NCBI GenBank assembly: GCA_944391895.1
Contig: CALXVF010000067.1
Location: 1-6,712 of the forward strand
Length of the DNA stretch: 6,712 bases
From: an uncultured Clostridia bacterium
GTDB taxonomy: Bacteria > Bacillota > Clostridia > TANB77 > CAG-508
Direction of reading: 5' to 3'
Part shown: piece by piece, positions 1-5,605 of the stretch
How positions within the stretch are numbered: position 1 is the first letter of the stretch
How the letters are laid out: each line of letters starts with the position of its first letter
Notes under the pieces: generated by a model
What the model was told of the DNA's origin: nothing
What the model saw: only the letters and a program-made list of their open reading frames with translations
Databases searched by the model: none
Made by a program: the position numbers and the translations under genes

Positions 1-223
1 TAAATTCATCAGTTAAGGCATGTTTAGGCTTTCTTCCTCTATTACCATGAATAAAAAATTCTTTACCATATTCTTTGTAACCAGCAATTAATCTATTAAT
101 TTGCCTAATACTTTTTAGCCCCAATTTGATTCTAGCACGTTCTTTGTTACCATTAGTTTCAACTAATTTTTTAATAATTTCATACTTTTGTTTTTCTTTC
201 AATGAGAGTTCCACCTTTCTCAT
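1..223 (-). CDS. Transposase N-terminus, ISNCY/IS1202-like (partial)
   Basis: This is the first 74 codons of a minus-strand gene whose C-terminal part lies beyond the left edge. It starts with MRKVELSLKEKQKYEIIKKL. Residues about 24-50 read as a helix-turn-helix (NGNKERARIKLG followed by IRQINRLI), and a basic segment FFIHGNRGRKP follows at 56-66. From memory, this combination is typical of the DNA-binding N-terminus of ISNCY (IS1202-group) transposases, where a DDE integrase core follows; that core is not visible here. The ATG at 221-223 is supported by a strong SD, AGGAGGAC at 227-234, read on the minus strand. An extended -10 element, a leader hairpin and subterminal direct repeats lie upstream. 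Whether the full gene is intact cannot be judged from this window. Confidence 0.8.
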   Translation of the reverse strand, partial: MRKVELSLKEKQKYEIIKKLVETNGNKERARIKLGLKSIRQINRLIAGYKEYGKEFFIHGNRGRKPKHALTDEF

Positions 224-239
224 ATTGTCCTCCTTAGTT

Positions 240-269
240 TTAAATGATGTTTTTAATTATATCATTTAA
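240..269. repeat. Inverted repeat in the transposase leader
   Basis: TAAATGAT at 241-248 is exactly complementary to ATCATTTA at 261-268, extended by a T-A pair at 240/269, with a 12-base loop. The right arm overlaps the extended -10, so a transcript starting at that promoter would contain only part of the hairpin. Transcription reading in from outside the element would contain all of it. It may limit transposase expression from external promoters, or act as an operator. Confidence 0.4.
256..264 (-). promoter_or_regulatory. Extended -10 promoter for the transposase
   Basis: On the minus strand, positions 264-256 read TGATATAAT, a perfect extended -10 (TG-N-TATAAT) about 30 bases upstream of the transposase start codon. 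I see no good -35 at 17 bp, which is acceptable for extended -10 promoters. Assignment is by motif and position only. Confidence 0.45.
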
Positions 270-292
270 GAGAACAAATATTTTTTAGTTGG

Positions 293-335
293 GACATTTT
301 CTCATTTCTTTACTTAAGACATTATCACATTTCTT
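293..335. repeat. Two direct repeats at the probable IS end
   Basis: GACATTTTCTCATTTCTT at 293-310 and GACATTATCACATTTCTT at 318-335 match at 16 of 18 positions and start 25 bases apart. They lie upstream of the truncated transposase, where the IS terminus is expected. Repeats with a period of about two helical turns are plausible transposase-binding sites. I cannot fix the exact element boundary or a target-site duplication because the other end is outside the window. Confidence 0.5.
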
Positions 336-366
336 TCATAAATTACTTCCAATTTTTTCACACAAT

Positions 367-395
367 TTGACTTTTTGTCTTATTGGTGATATAAT
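367..395 (+). promoter_or_regulatory. Sigma-A-type promoter of the 69-aa gene
   Basis: TTGACT (367-372) and TATAAT (390-395) are separated by exactly 17 bases, which is nearly ideal for the housekeeping sigma factor. Transcription would begin near 402, giving a leader of about 30 bases before the ATG at 431. The promoter lies just outside the presumed IS end and points away from the transposase, into the small gene. Confidence 0.75.
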
Positions 396-415
396 AATTA
401 TTACAATATTTTGTT

Positions 416-437
416 AGGAGGTGACCCATCATGGGTC
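416..437 (+). promoter_or_regulatory. Strong RBS overlapping a hairpin across the start codon
   Basis: AGGAGGTGA (416-424) is an excellent Shine-Dalgarno sequence, nine bases from the ATG at 431. It runs into a perfect inverted repeat, GACCCAT-C-ATGGGTC (423-437). As RNA this can fold into a six-base-pair GC-rich stem (423-428 with 432-437) with a UCA loop, which places the AUG in the loop and stem. This suggests control of translation initiation, or alternatively a DNA operator. The sequence alone does not decide between them. Confidence 0.5.
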
Positions 438-640
438 GGAAAGCAACAGTAACGTTTATTGGGAAGGCTTCTCTTCCATTACCTTTTTGTAAGGTAAACA
501 CTGACGTTCTTCAACCTGGAGAAAAATATACGATACTCGGCCATCGGGTTGAGTGCGGTTTCTCCCTCTGGGAACTAGAAGGTGTCGGTTGGGTACCCAC
601 AATATGGTGTGACAAGCCAGTCTTTTCACCACAATATTAA
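431..640 (+). CDS. Unrecognised 69-aa small protein
   Basis: I do not recognise this protein. It is short and soluble-looking, with no signal peptide or membrane segment. It has three Trp (47, 54, 59), three Cys (20, 42, 60) and a run of alternating hydrophobic and turn residues from about 26 to 64, including LQPGEKYTIL and GVGWVPTIW. That pattern would suit a small SH3-like beta barrel, which is only an inference. The case for a real gene is the setting: a consensus promoter at 367-395, SD AGGAGGTGA, a single ATG start, and a perfect terminator 20 bases past the stop. Counted G+C is 94 of 210 (about 45%), far above the neighbouring AT-rich genes. It uses codons rare around it (CGG, CTC, ACG, CCC), so horizontal acquisition, perhaps with the adjacent IS or an older mobile element, is plausible. 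Confidence 0.65.
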   Translation: MGRKATVTFIGKASLPLPFCKVNTDVLQPGEKYTILGHRVECGFSLWELEGVGWVPTIWCDKPVFSPQY

Positions 641-659
641 CGGCTGTACACAAAACTCT

Positions 660-693
660 ACCCCTTGGTTTTCCAAGGGGTCTTTCGTTTTTT
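660..693 (+). terminator. Intrinsic terminator between convergent genes
   Basis: CCCCTTGG (661-668) and CCAAGGGG (673-680) form a perfect stem with a TTTT loop, extended by the A660-T681 pair. It is followed on the plus strand by the T-rich tract TCTTTCGTTTTTT. It ends the small-gene transcript. It also lies just past the ABC-F stop codon, so it may serve that gene in reverse, although the minus-strand tail (TAGAGTTTTG) is a weaker U-tract. Confidence 0.85.
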
Positions 694-2272
694 ATTCAAT
701 TCCTAAGTATTCATTATATGTTTGTTCTTTATCAACAAATCCATCTTTTCTAATATCAAATATTCTATTTGCTACTGTTTGCATTAATTGATGGTCATGT
801 GATGTAAATAACATATTTCCTTTAAATCTTTTCATTCCTTCATTTAATGATGTTATAGCTTCCATATCTAAATGGTTAGTTGGTTCATCAAATATTAAGA
901 AATTTGCTCCAGATAACATTACTTTTGAAAGTACACATCTAACTTTTTCTCCTCCAGATAATACATTCACAGCTTTTAGCGCTTCTTCTCCTGAGAATAA
1001 CATTCTTCCTAAAAAGCTTCTAACATATGTTTCATCAGGATCTTTTGAATATTTTCTAAGCCAATCTGTAATACTTTCATTTGAATTAAATAAATAATTG
1101 TTATCTTTTGGGAAATAACTATTTGTTATTGTTGTTCCCCATTTTATTTCTCCTTCATCTGGTTCTAACTCTCCAGCTAAAATCTGAAATAATACAGTTA
1201 TTGCATTTTCATTCTCTGCTAATACAGCTATTTTATCTTTATCTTTTACTTTAAATGATATATTATCTAATATTTTTTCTCCATTTATTGTTTTAGAAAG
1301 ATTCTTTACTTCTAAAATCTCATTTCCTGGCTCTCTATCCGGTTTAAAATCCACATATGGATATTTTCTATTAGATGGCTTTATTTCATCCAATTGTATT
1401 TTTTCCAATGATTTCTTTCTTGAAGTCGCTTGCTTAGATTTTGAGGCATTTGCACTAAATCTTGCAATAAATTCTTGTAATTCCTTAATCTTTTCTTCTT
1501 TCTTTTTATTTTGTTCTCTCATTTGCTTTTGAATTAATTGACTTGATTCATACCAAAAATCATAGTTTCCAGGATAAACTTTAATTTCCCCATAATCCAC
1601 ATCACAAATGTGAGTACATACTTTATTTAGGAAATATCTATCATGAGATACAACAATTACTGTATTTTCGAAATTAATTAAGAATTCTTCCAGCCATGAA
1701 ATAGTTTTTAAATCCAAGTCATTTGTTGGCTCGTCTAATAATAATATGTCTGGATTGCCAAAAAGTGCTTGAGCAAGTAAAACTTTAACTTTCTCTTTTG
1801 CTTCAATTTCACTCATCATTTTATAGTGTTTTTCTGGTGATATTCCTAAATCATTTAATAACTGCTCTGCATCAGATTCTGCATTCCAACCGTCTAGTTC
1901 TGCAAATCTTTCTTCTAATTTTGCAGCTTTCATACCATCTTCTTCTGAGAAATCTGGTTTTGCATATATTTCATCTTTTTCAGTCTTTATTTCATATAGC
2001 TCTTTATTTCCCATAACTACAGTATCTATTACTGTATATTCTTCAAAGGCAAAGTGATTTTGATTTAAAACAGAAATTCTTTCTGTTTTATCTTTTGATA
2101 CATCTCCTTTGCTAGGCTCTAACTCTCCTGATAATACCTTTAAAAAAGTAGATTTTCCTGTTCCGTTTGCTCCTATAATTCCATAGCAGCATCCTTTGTT
2201 AAATTTGATATTAACGTCTTCATATAATGCTCTTTTCCCGAATCTTACTGTTACATTATTTGCAGCTAGCAT
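692..2272 (-). CDS. ABC-F family ATPase, YbiT/YkpA-like
   Basis: This 526-residue cytoplasmic protein has two ABC nucleotide-binding domains and no membrane segments, as expected for ABC-F proteins, which act on the ribosome rather than in transport. NBD1 has Walker A GANGTGKST (34-42), a degenerate signature SEIEAKEK (154-161), Walker B ILLLDEPTNDLD (176-187) with Glu181, and SHDR (209-212). The charged linker, about 245-310, includes ARFSANASKSKQATSRKK, the P-site tRNA-interacting linker type of the YbiT branch. NBD2 keeps signature LSGGEK (438-443), Walker B FLIFDEPTNHLD (458-469) and SHDH (491-494). Its P-loop reads AENENAIT (352-359), with all three glycines and the lysine lost. The ATG is fixed by SD AGGAGG (2278-2283), five bases upstream and inside the end of corA, two bases after the corA stop codon. 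The pair is therefore almost certainly cotranscribed and translationally coupled. No antibiotic-resistance role can be claimed; this branch is generally regarded as housekeeping. Confidence 0.93.
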   Translation of the reverse strand: MLAANNVTVRFGKRALYEDVNIKFNKGCCYGIIGANGTGKSTFLKVLSGELEPSKGDVSKDKTERISVLNQNHFAFEEYTVIDTVVMGNKELYEIKTEKDEIYAKPDFSEEDGMKAAKLEERFAELDGWNAESDAEQLLNDLGISPEKHYKMMSEIEAKEKVKVLLAQALFGNPDILLLDEPTNDLDLKTISWLEEFLINFENTVIVVSHDRYFLNKVCTHICDVDYGEIKVYPGNYDFWYESSQLIQKQMREQNKKKEEKIKELQEFIARFSANASKSKQATSRKKSLEKIQLDEIKPSNRKYPYVDFKPDREPGNEILEVKNLSKTINGEKILDNISFKVKDKDKIAVLAENENAITVLFQILAGELEPDEGEIKWGTTITNSYFPKDNNYLFNSNESITDWLRKYSKDPDETYVRSFLGRMLFSGEEALKAVNVLSGGEKVRCVLSKVMLSGANFLIFDEPTNHLDMEAITSLNEGMKRFKGNMLFTSHDHQLMQTVANRIFDIRKDGFVDKEQTYNEYLGIE

Positions 2273-2274
2273 TT

Positions 2275-3228
2275 TTACCTCCTTAATAATCCTTTCTTAT
2301 TTAATAATGCAATTCCTATAATTGTGACAACAACTGAAATTATGCATAATATCCAAAATCCATATGCAGTATATTCAAATGGTACTCTAACATTCATTCC
2401 CCATAATGAGGCAATTAACGTTGGAATAGCTATTATAATTGTAATTGAAGTTAATAACTTCATAGTTCCATTTAAATTGTTTGATATTAGTGATGCATAT
2501 GCGTCCATTGAGCTAGTTAATACATCAGTATATATTTTGCTCATCTCTATAGCTTGTTTATTCTCTATTATTGCATCTTCTAGTATATCTTCATCATCTT
2601 CGTATAATTTGATATTCTTTATCTTAACTGTTCTTTCCATTACCGCTTCATTTGCTCTTAAAGATGTTGTGATATATACAAGTGATTTTTCTGAATCTAA
2701 CAATTTTAATATTTCCTCATTATTCATTGATTGTTTTAGTGTATATTCAGTCTGTTCTGTTTCTTTGTTTATGGCTTTTAATGTTTCTAGATAGTTTGAA
2801 GAAATTCTAAACATTAATTGTAATACAAATCTACTTTTCTTATATGTTGAAAATCCTTTTACTCTTCCATTTGCAAATTCTTCAATAAAAGCCATTTCTC
2901 TTAATGAAACTGTAATAATAGCCTCATCTCTGACAACAATTATACCTATTGGCATTGTTGTATATATCTCTCTTTCATGTTCCTTCTCTTTTATTGGAAC
3001 ATCTAATATAAAAAGTATTGTATCATCATCTTCTTCATAATCTATTCTGGCTTTTTCTTCACTATCTAAAGAATATCTAATAAAATCTTCTTGAATCATT
3101 AGACTTCCACAAACACTTTTTATTTCCCCTTCTGTGGGATTTGTCATATTAATCCAACAGCCTTTTTTTATTTCATCGATTTCTTCCATTATATTTGTGT
3201 CGATATCTGTATTATATATTTTTACCAT
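2275..3228 (-). CDS. corA: CorA-family divalent cation (Mg2+/Co2+) channel
   Basis: This 317-residue protein has the CorA architecture. A large acidic N-terminal cytoplasmic domain (about 1-250) carries long helices and an acidic stretch YEEDDD (64-69). Two C-terminal transmembrane helices follow, at about 258-278 and 289-309. The diagnostic GMN selectivity motif (277-279) sits at the end of TM1, followed by the periplasmic-type loop VRVPFEY and a basic C-terminus KKGLLRR. CorA proteins work as pentamers in the membrane and import Mg2+ or related divalent ions; exact ion preference cannot be read from sequence. The length is normal for the family. The ATG at 3226-3228 has a G-rich SD (AAGGGGG at 3236-3242) with seven-base spacing and a promoter upstream. 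The last two sense codons, AGG AGG, double as the SD of the following ABC-F gene. Confidence 0.93.
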   Translation of the reverse strand: MVKIYNTDIDTNIMEEIDEIKKGCWINMTNPTEGEIKSVCGSLMIQEDFIRYSLDSEEKARIDYEEDDDTILFILDVPIKEKEHEREIYTTMPIGIIVVRDEAIITVSLREMAFIEEFANGRVKGFSTYKKSRFVLQLMFRISSNYLETLKAINKETEQTEYTLKQSMNNEEILKLLDSEKSLVYITTSLRANEAVMERTVKIKNIKLYEDDEDILEDAIIENKQAIEMSKIYTDVLTSSMDAYASLISNNLNGTMKLLTSITIIIAIPTLIASLWGMNVRVPFEYTAYGFWILCIISVVVTIIGIALLNKKGLLRR

Positions 3229-3285
3229 AATATAACCCCCTTATAAATTTAACTTTTGTATATAACTTCTTTATTTTACTACAGT

Positions 3286-3314
3286 ATTATAACAGATATT
3301 ATGTTATATAGCAA
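3286..3314 (-). promoter_or_regulatory. Promoter of the corA-ABC-F operon
   Basis: On the minus strand, TTGCTA (3309-3314) and TATAAT (3286-3291) are separated by exactly 17 bases, a good sigma-A-type promoter. It would give a leader of roughly 50 bases before corA. I see no M-box-like or other riboswitch structure in so short a leader. Confidence 0.65.
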
Positions 3315-3328
3315 TGTTTTTTAATTAA

Positions 3329-3360
3329 GGACGGACTTAATTTCTAATTAATGTCCGTCC
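3329..3360 (-). terminator. Hairpin downstream of the DUF2207 gene, possible terminator
   Basis: GGACGGAC (3329-3336) pairs with GTCCGTCC (3353-3360). The stem continues through TTAATT/AATTAA (3337-3342 with 3346-3351) with one bulged T at 3352 and a three-base loop, giving about 14 pairs. It lies a few bases past the DUF2207 stop codon and just before the corA promoter, which suits a terminator on the minus strand. The tail there (TTAATTAAAAAAC) is not a proper U-tract, so termination may be weak. It could instead be a processing hairpin or a small dispersed repeat. Confidence 0.45.
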
Positions 3361-3367
3361 CACAAAG

Positions 3368-5467
3368 TTAAAAGGCTCCACCGCCTCCTCCGAAGCCGCC
3401 TCCTCCGGAAAATCCTCCACCACCGGAGAATCCTCCGCCATGTCCTGAACTTGAGCTTGAACCCATATCTTTTGCAACATCTTTCATAAAACTATTATAT
3501 CTAGTTAAAAAGATTCTGTCCAAACTTGCATATCTATAAAAGAAATAATAATCACTTGTAATGAAATCCATCATTTCCTCATTTTGAGTTATGTATTTTA
3601 ATAAATCGTCATCTAAGTATAATCCTTTTATTCTTTTAATTATTTTTTCTCCTATTCCGAAACTAACGGCAAATGCTAAATATTCATTCCATAATTGTAT
3701 ATGTTCAATATCTTTTTCATCTAATAAACTGTTTTCTAGTTTTTCTTTTAAACTATTTAATTTACTATAGTCTTCAATCATTTTTACACTATTCTTTAGC
3801 ATCAAGTTATCGGTTAGTACAATTAATGCAGTTATACTAACTAGTAGTTCATCCCAAATTAATTGTGGCTCTTTAAATATTAAATAAGATATTATCATTA
3901 CTATTATTGTACATATACTTATACTTATAGATGTTGTTACTATTTTTTGTCCAGTTATCTTTTGAACTTTATTTGTGATAACATGTCTAATTCTAATTAC
4001 AATATTTAATATTAATGTAACTACTAATGGAGCCATTAGCAACATAAACTGTAGTATAACTAGCTCTAACATATTTTCTAAGTGTAATTCTTGTTGTGTT
4101 ATATGATAAATGGCAAATATAATTGCTGCTATAAATAATATAACGTTGAATATTCTTAATCCTGTAGGTACTCCAGCATTATTAGCTCCTACTTTGTTTA
4201 ATTCTTTTTTAGCTAATTTATCCAAGTTTTTAAATTTATCATTTGCATTACTTTCTTTAGCCATTGATTTTAGTCTTTTTTCTAGGGTTTCTTTATTATT
4301 ATTAAATACCCAATTATATATATAAGACTCTATTTCATCCATTTCTTGTTCTTTTTCTGGAACTTTTTCAATAATATATTTATATGTATCTTTTCCTTTT
4401 AAATTGCCCTTTAGCGTTAATTTTATGTTTCCTTTATTAATTAAATTTAATATTACTGCAATTATATCTCTTGATAAAACATTTCTACTTCCTTGAATGC
4501 ATCCTGCAATTAATGGATTATATTTTTTAAACAGCTCTTCTTCATCTATATTACTAACAACATATTTTTTATCATTTTCATAAATTAATAATAAAATTAT
4601 CCAATATATTATTAAAATAATTGAGCCAATTATCGCTATATTTGTTAACATGTTTTTAAAGCTTACATTATTTGTAATATCTTCTTCATTTTGAAAAATA
4701 ATATCTCTTGCTGTAATTTTTGATAGTTTTGTTGAATCTTGTATATTTGATAAATCGAAAATAACTCTTGCTGCTACAAATTGTCCTGGTCTTACATTTG
4801 AAACTTTAAAAGATGCATGGTTATTTGACATTATTTCTGATACGCCATTACTTGGACCATGTCCCCATATATTTATTGCCTTTTGATTATTTGGTAAATA
4901 TATATCTATATTTAAGTTTTCTATTGTTGTTTCCCATTCTCCGCCTATAAAATTGTAATATAATTCTCCAATATCGTTGTGTTTGACACATAAGTTATGA
5001 ATTGTATATTTTAATTCAAATGTTTCTTCCACATAACTTGATGGAAAAAAGGCTTTTATTGTTACAGTCCTTCCATTAGTATCTTTTGTATATACTCCTA
5101 TATCTCCATTATTTGCATTTTCCTGCTCTTTAAATGTAATTTCTCCAGTATCTCTAAGTACTTTTATACTTTCTACTGTTACTCCATCTCCTTCATAAAG
5201 GTTATCTTGTATTTTATTGTCTTTTATATATACCTCGCTTGGATCCTGCTTTTTTAAGGGAATAGTAATATAAATTCCATTATATATCCCATTAAAATAG
5301 TATTTTAATGTTTGCACTATACTTACAGAACCATCCTGATTTACCGTTGCCTGAATATCCATATTTTCTATCGTATAGCTATCTGCATTTACCTTACTTG
5401 GAAATATTGTAATAAAAATACTTATTATGCATAATATTAAAATAATTGATAATGTTTTTTTCTTCAC
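3368..5467 (-). CDS. DUF2207 domain membrane protein with Gly-rich tail
   Basis: With the preferred start this is a 699-residue protein. A signal peptide (KKKTLSIILILC... ending KVNA, cleavage near residue 28) leads to an extracytoplasmic beta-rich domain at about 30-270, with features such as NQDGSVSIVQTLKYYFNGIYN and GGEW. Transmembrane helices follow at about 275-295, 438-456, 467-491 and 513-531, possibly one more near 538-554, with a mainly charged cytoplasmic segment between the first two. The segment LWNEYLAFAVSFGIGEKI (592-609) is characteristic of the DUF2207 C-terminal part. The end is a Ser/Gly tail with repeated FSGGGG units. The family (YciQ-like) has no established biochemical function, so I assign none. 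The longer start, GTG at 5474-5476, overlaps the only SD (5476-5481); GTG at 5465-5467 gives correct eight-base spacing and a cleaner signal peptide. Confidence 0.88.
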   Translation of the reverse strand: MKKKTLSIILILCIISIFITIFPSKVNADSYTIENMDIQATVNQDGSVSIVQTLKYYFNGIYNGIYITIPLKKQDPSEVYIKDNKIQDNLYEGDGVTVESIKVLRDTGEITFKEQENANNGDIGVYTKDTNGRTVTIKAFFPSSYVEETFELKYTIHNLCVKHNDIGELYYNFIGGEWETTIENLNIDIYLPNNQKAINIWGHGPSNGVSEIMSNNHASFKVSNVRPGQFVAARVIFDLSNIQDSTKLSKITARDIIFQNEEDITNNVSFKNMLTNIAIIGSIILIIYWIILLLIYENDKKYVVSNIDEEELFKKYNPLIAGCIQGSRNVLSRDIIAVILNLINKGNIKLTLKGNLKGKDTYKYIIEKVPEKEQEMDEIESYIYNWVFNNNKETLEKRLKSMAKESNANDKFKNLDKLAKKELNKVGANNAGVPTGLRIFNVILFIAAIIFAIYHITQQELHLENMLELVILQFMLLMAPLVVTLILNIVIRIRHVITNKVQKITGQKIVTTSISISICTIIVMIISYLIFKEPQLIWDELLVSITALIVLTDNLMLKNSVKMIEDYSKLNSLKEKLENSLLDEKDIEHIQLWNEYLAFAVSFGIGEKIIKRIKGLYLDDDLLKYITQNEEMMDFITSDYYFFYRYASLDRIFLTRYNSFMKDVAKDMGSSSSSGHGGGFSGGGGFSGGGGFGGGGGAF
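3371..3445 (-). repeat. Coding repeat for the glycine-rich tail
   Basis: The last 25 codons of the DUF2207 gene are nearly all Gly, interrupted by Phe-Ser or Phe every few residues (two FSGGGG units, then FGGGGG and AF). The DNA is a GC-rich, imperfect repeat of GGNGGNGGN-TTC/TTT units in an otherwise AT-rich gene. Such tails are common in DUF2207 proteins. The run is a candidate for length variation by replication slippage. Confidence 0.75.
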
Positions 5468-5475
5468 TTTGTACA

Positions 5476-5481
5476 CCCCCT
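5476..5481 (-). promoter_or_regulatory. RBS deciding the DUF2207 start
   Basis: On the minus strand, AGGGGG lies eight bases upstream of GTG at 5467. It overlaps the first base of the alternative GTG at 5476, which therefore cannot be the start served by this SD. No other SD-like sequence is present further upstream in the AT-rich spacer. Confidence 0.65.
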
Positions 5482-5605
5482 GTTTATTTTATCATAATTA
5501 TTTTTTTATTTCATTATTTATTTTATTTGTTTTTTATAATATAATTAAGAAAAAATGTTTTAATTAAAATATTTTTGGTTTATTTATTTAAGAGGTGAAA
5601 ATCTT
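5482..5605. promoter_or_regulatory. Divergent AT-rich intergenic region, promoters unresolved
   Basis: This spacer separates the divergent DUF2207 and ddh genes and is almost entirely A and T. On the plus strand two overlapping TATAAT boxes occur at 5535-5540 and 5540-5545, suitable as the ddh -10, but no convincing -35 is visible. On the minus strand TATGAT lies just upstream of the DUF2207 SD, again without a clear -35. The ddh SD is AGAGGTGA at 5591-5598. Promoters must lie here, but I cannot place them firmly. Confidence 0.35.

Noticed and set aside
1..700. Toxin-antitoxin, CRISPR or defence module near the IS
   Set aside because: Only one small ORF is present, with no partner gene and no repeat-spacer pattern. 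The two direct repeats are better explained as IS-end binding sites.
456..791. Minus-strand ORF 456-653 and plus-strand ORF 582-791 around the small gene
   Set aside because: The first is antisense to the 69-aa gene without a credible RBS. The second runs through the terminator and into the ABC-F gene in antisense. Both look like shadows.
1798..2016. Plus-strand ORF inside the ABC-F gene
   Set aside because: It is antisense to conserved NBD1 sequence, Leu/His-rich by composition, with no initiation signals.
2324..2794. 156-codon plus-strand ORF
   Set aside because: It lies fully antisense to corA, whose domains and motifs are clear. Its hydrophobic, Ile/Ser-rich translation is the mirror of the corA helices, and it has no SD or promoter of its own.
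4110..4325. Plus-strand ORF inside the DUF2207 gene
   Set aside because: It is antisense to a recognised family protein, with no RBS or promoter.
5482..5605. Possible promoters with TATAAT boxes in the divergent spacer
   Set aside because: TATAAT-like hexamers are expected by chance in such AT-rich DNA and no -35 supports them. They are reported only as an unresolved region, not as defined promoters.
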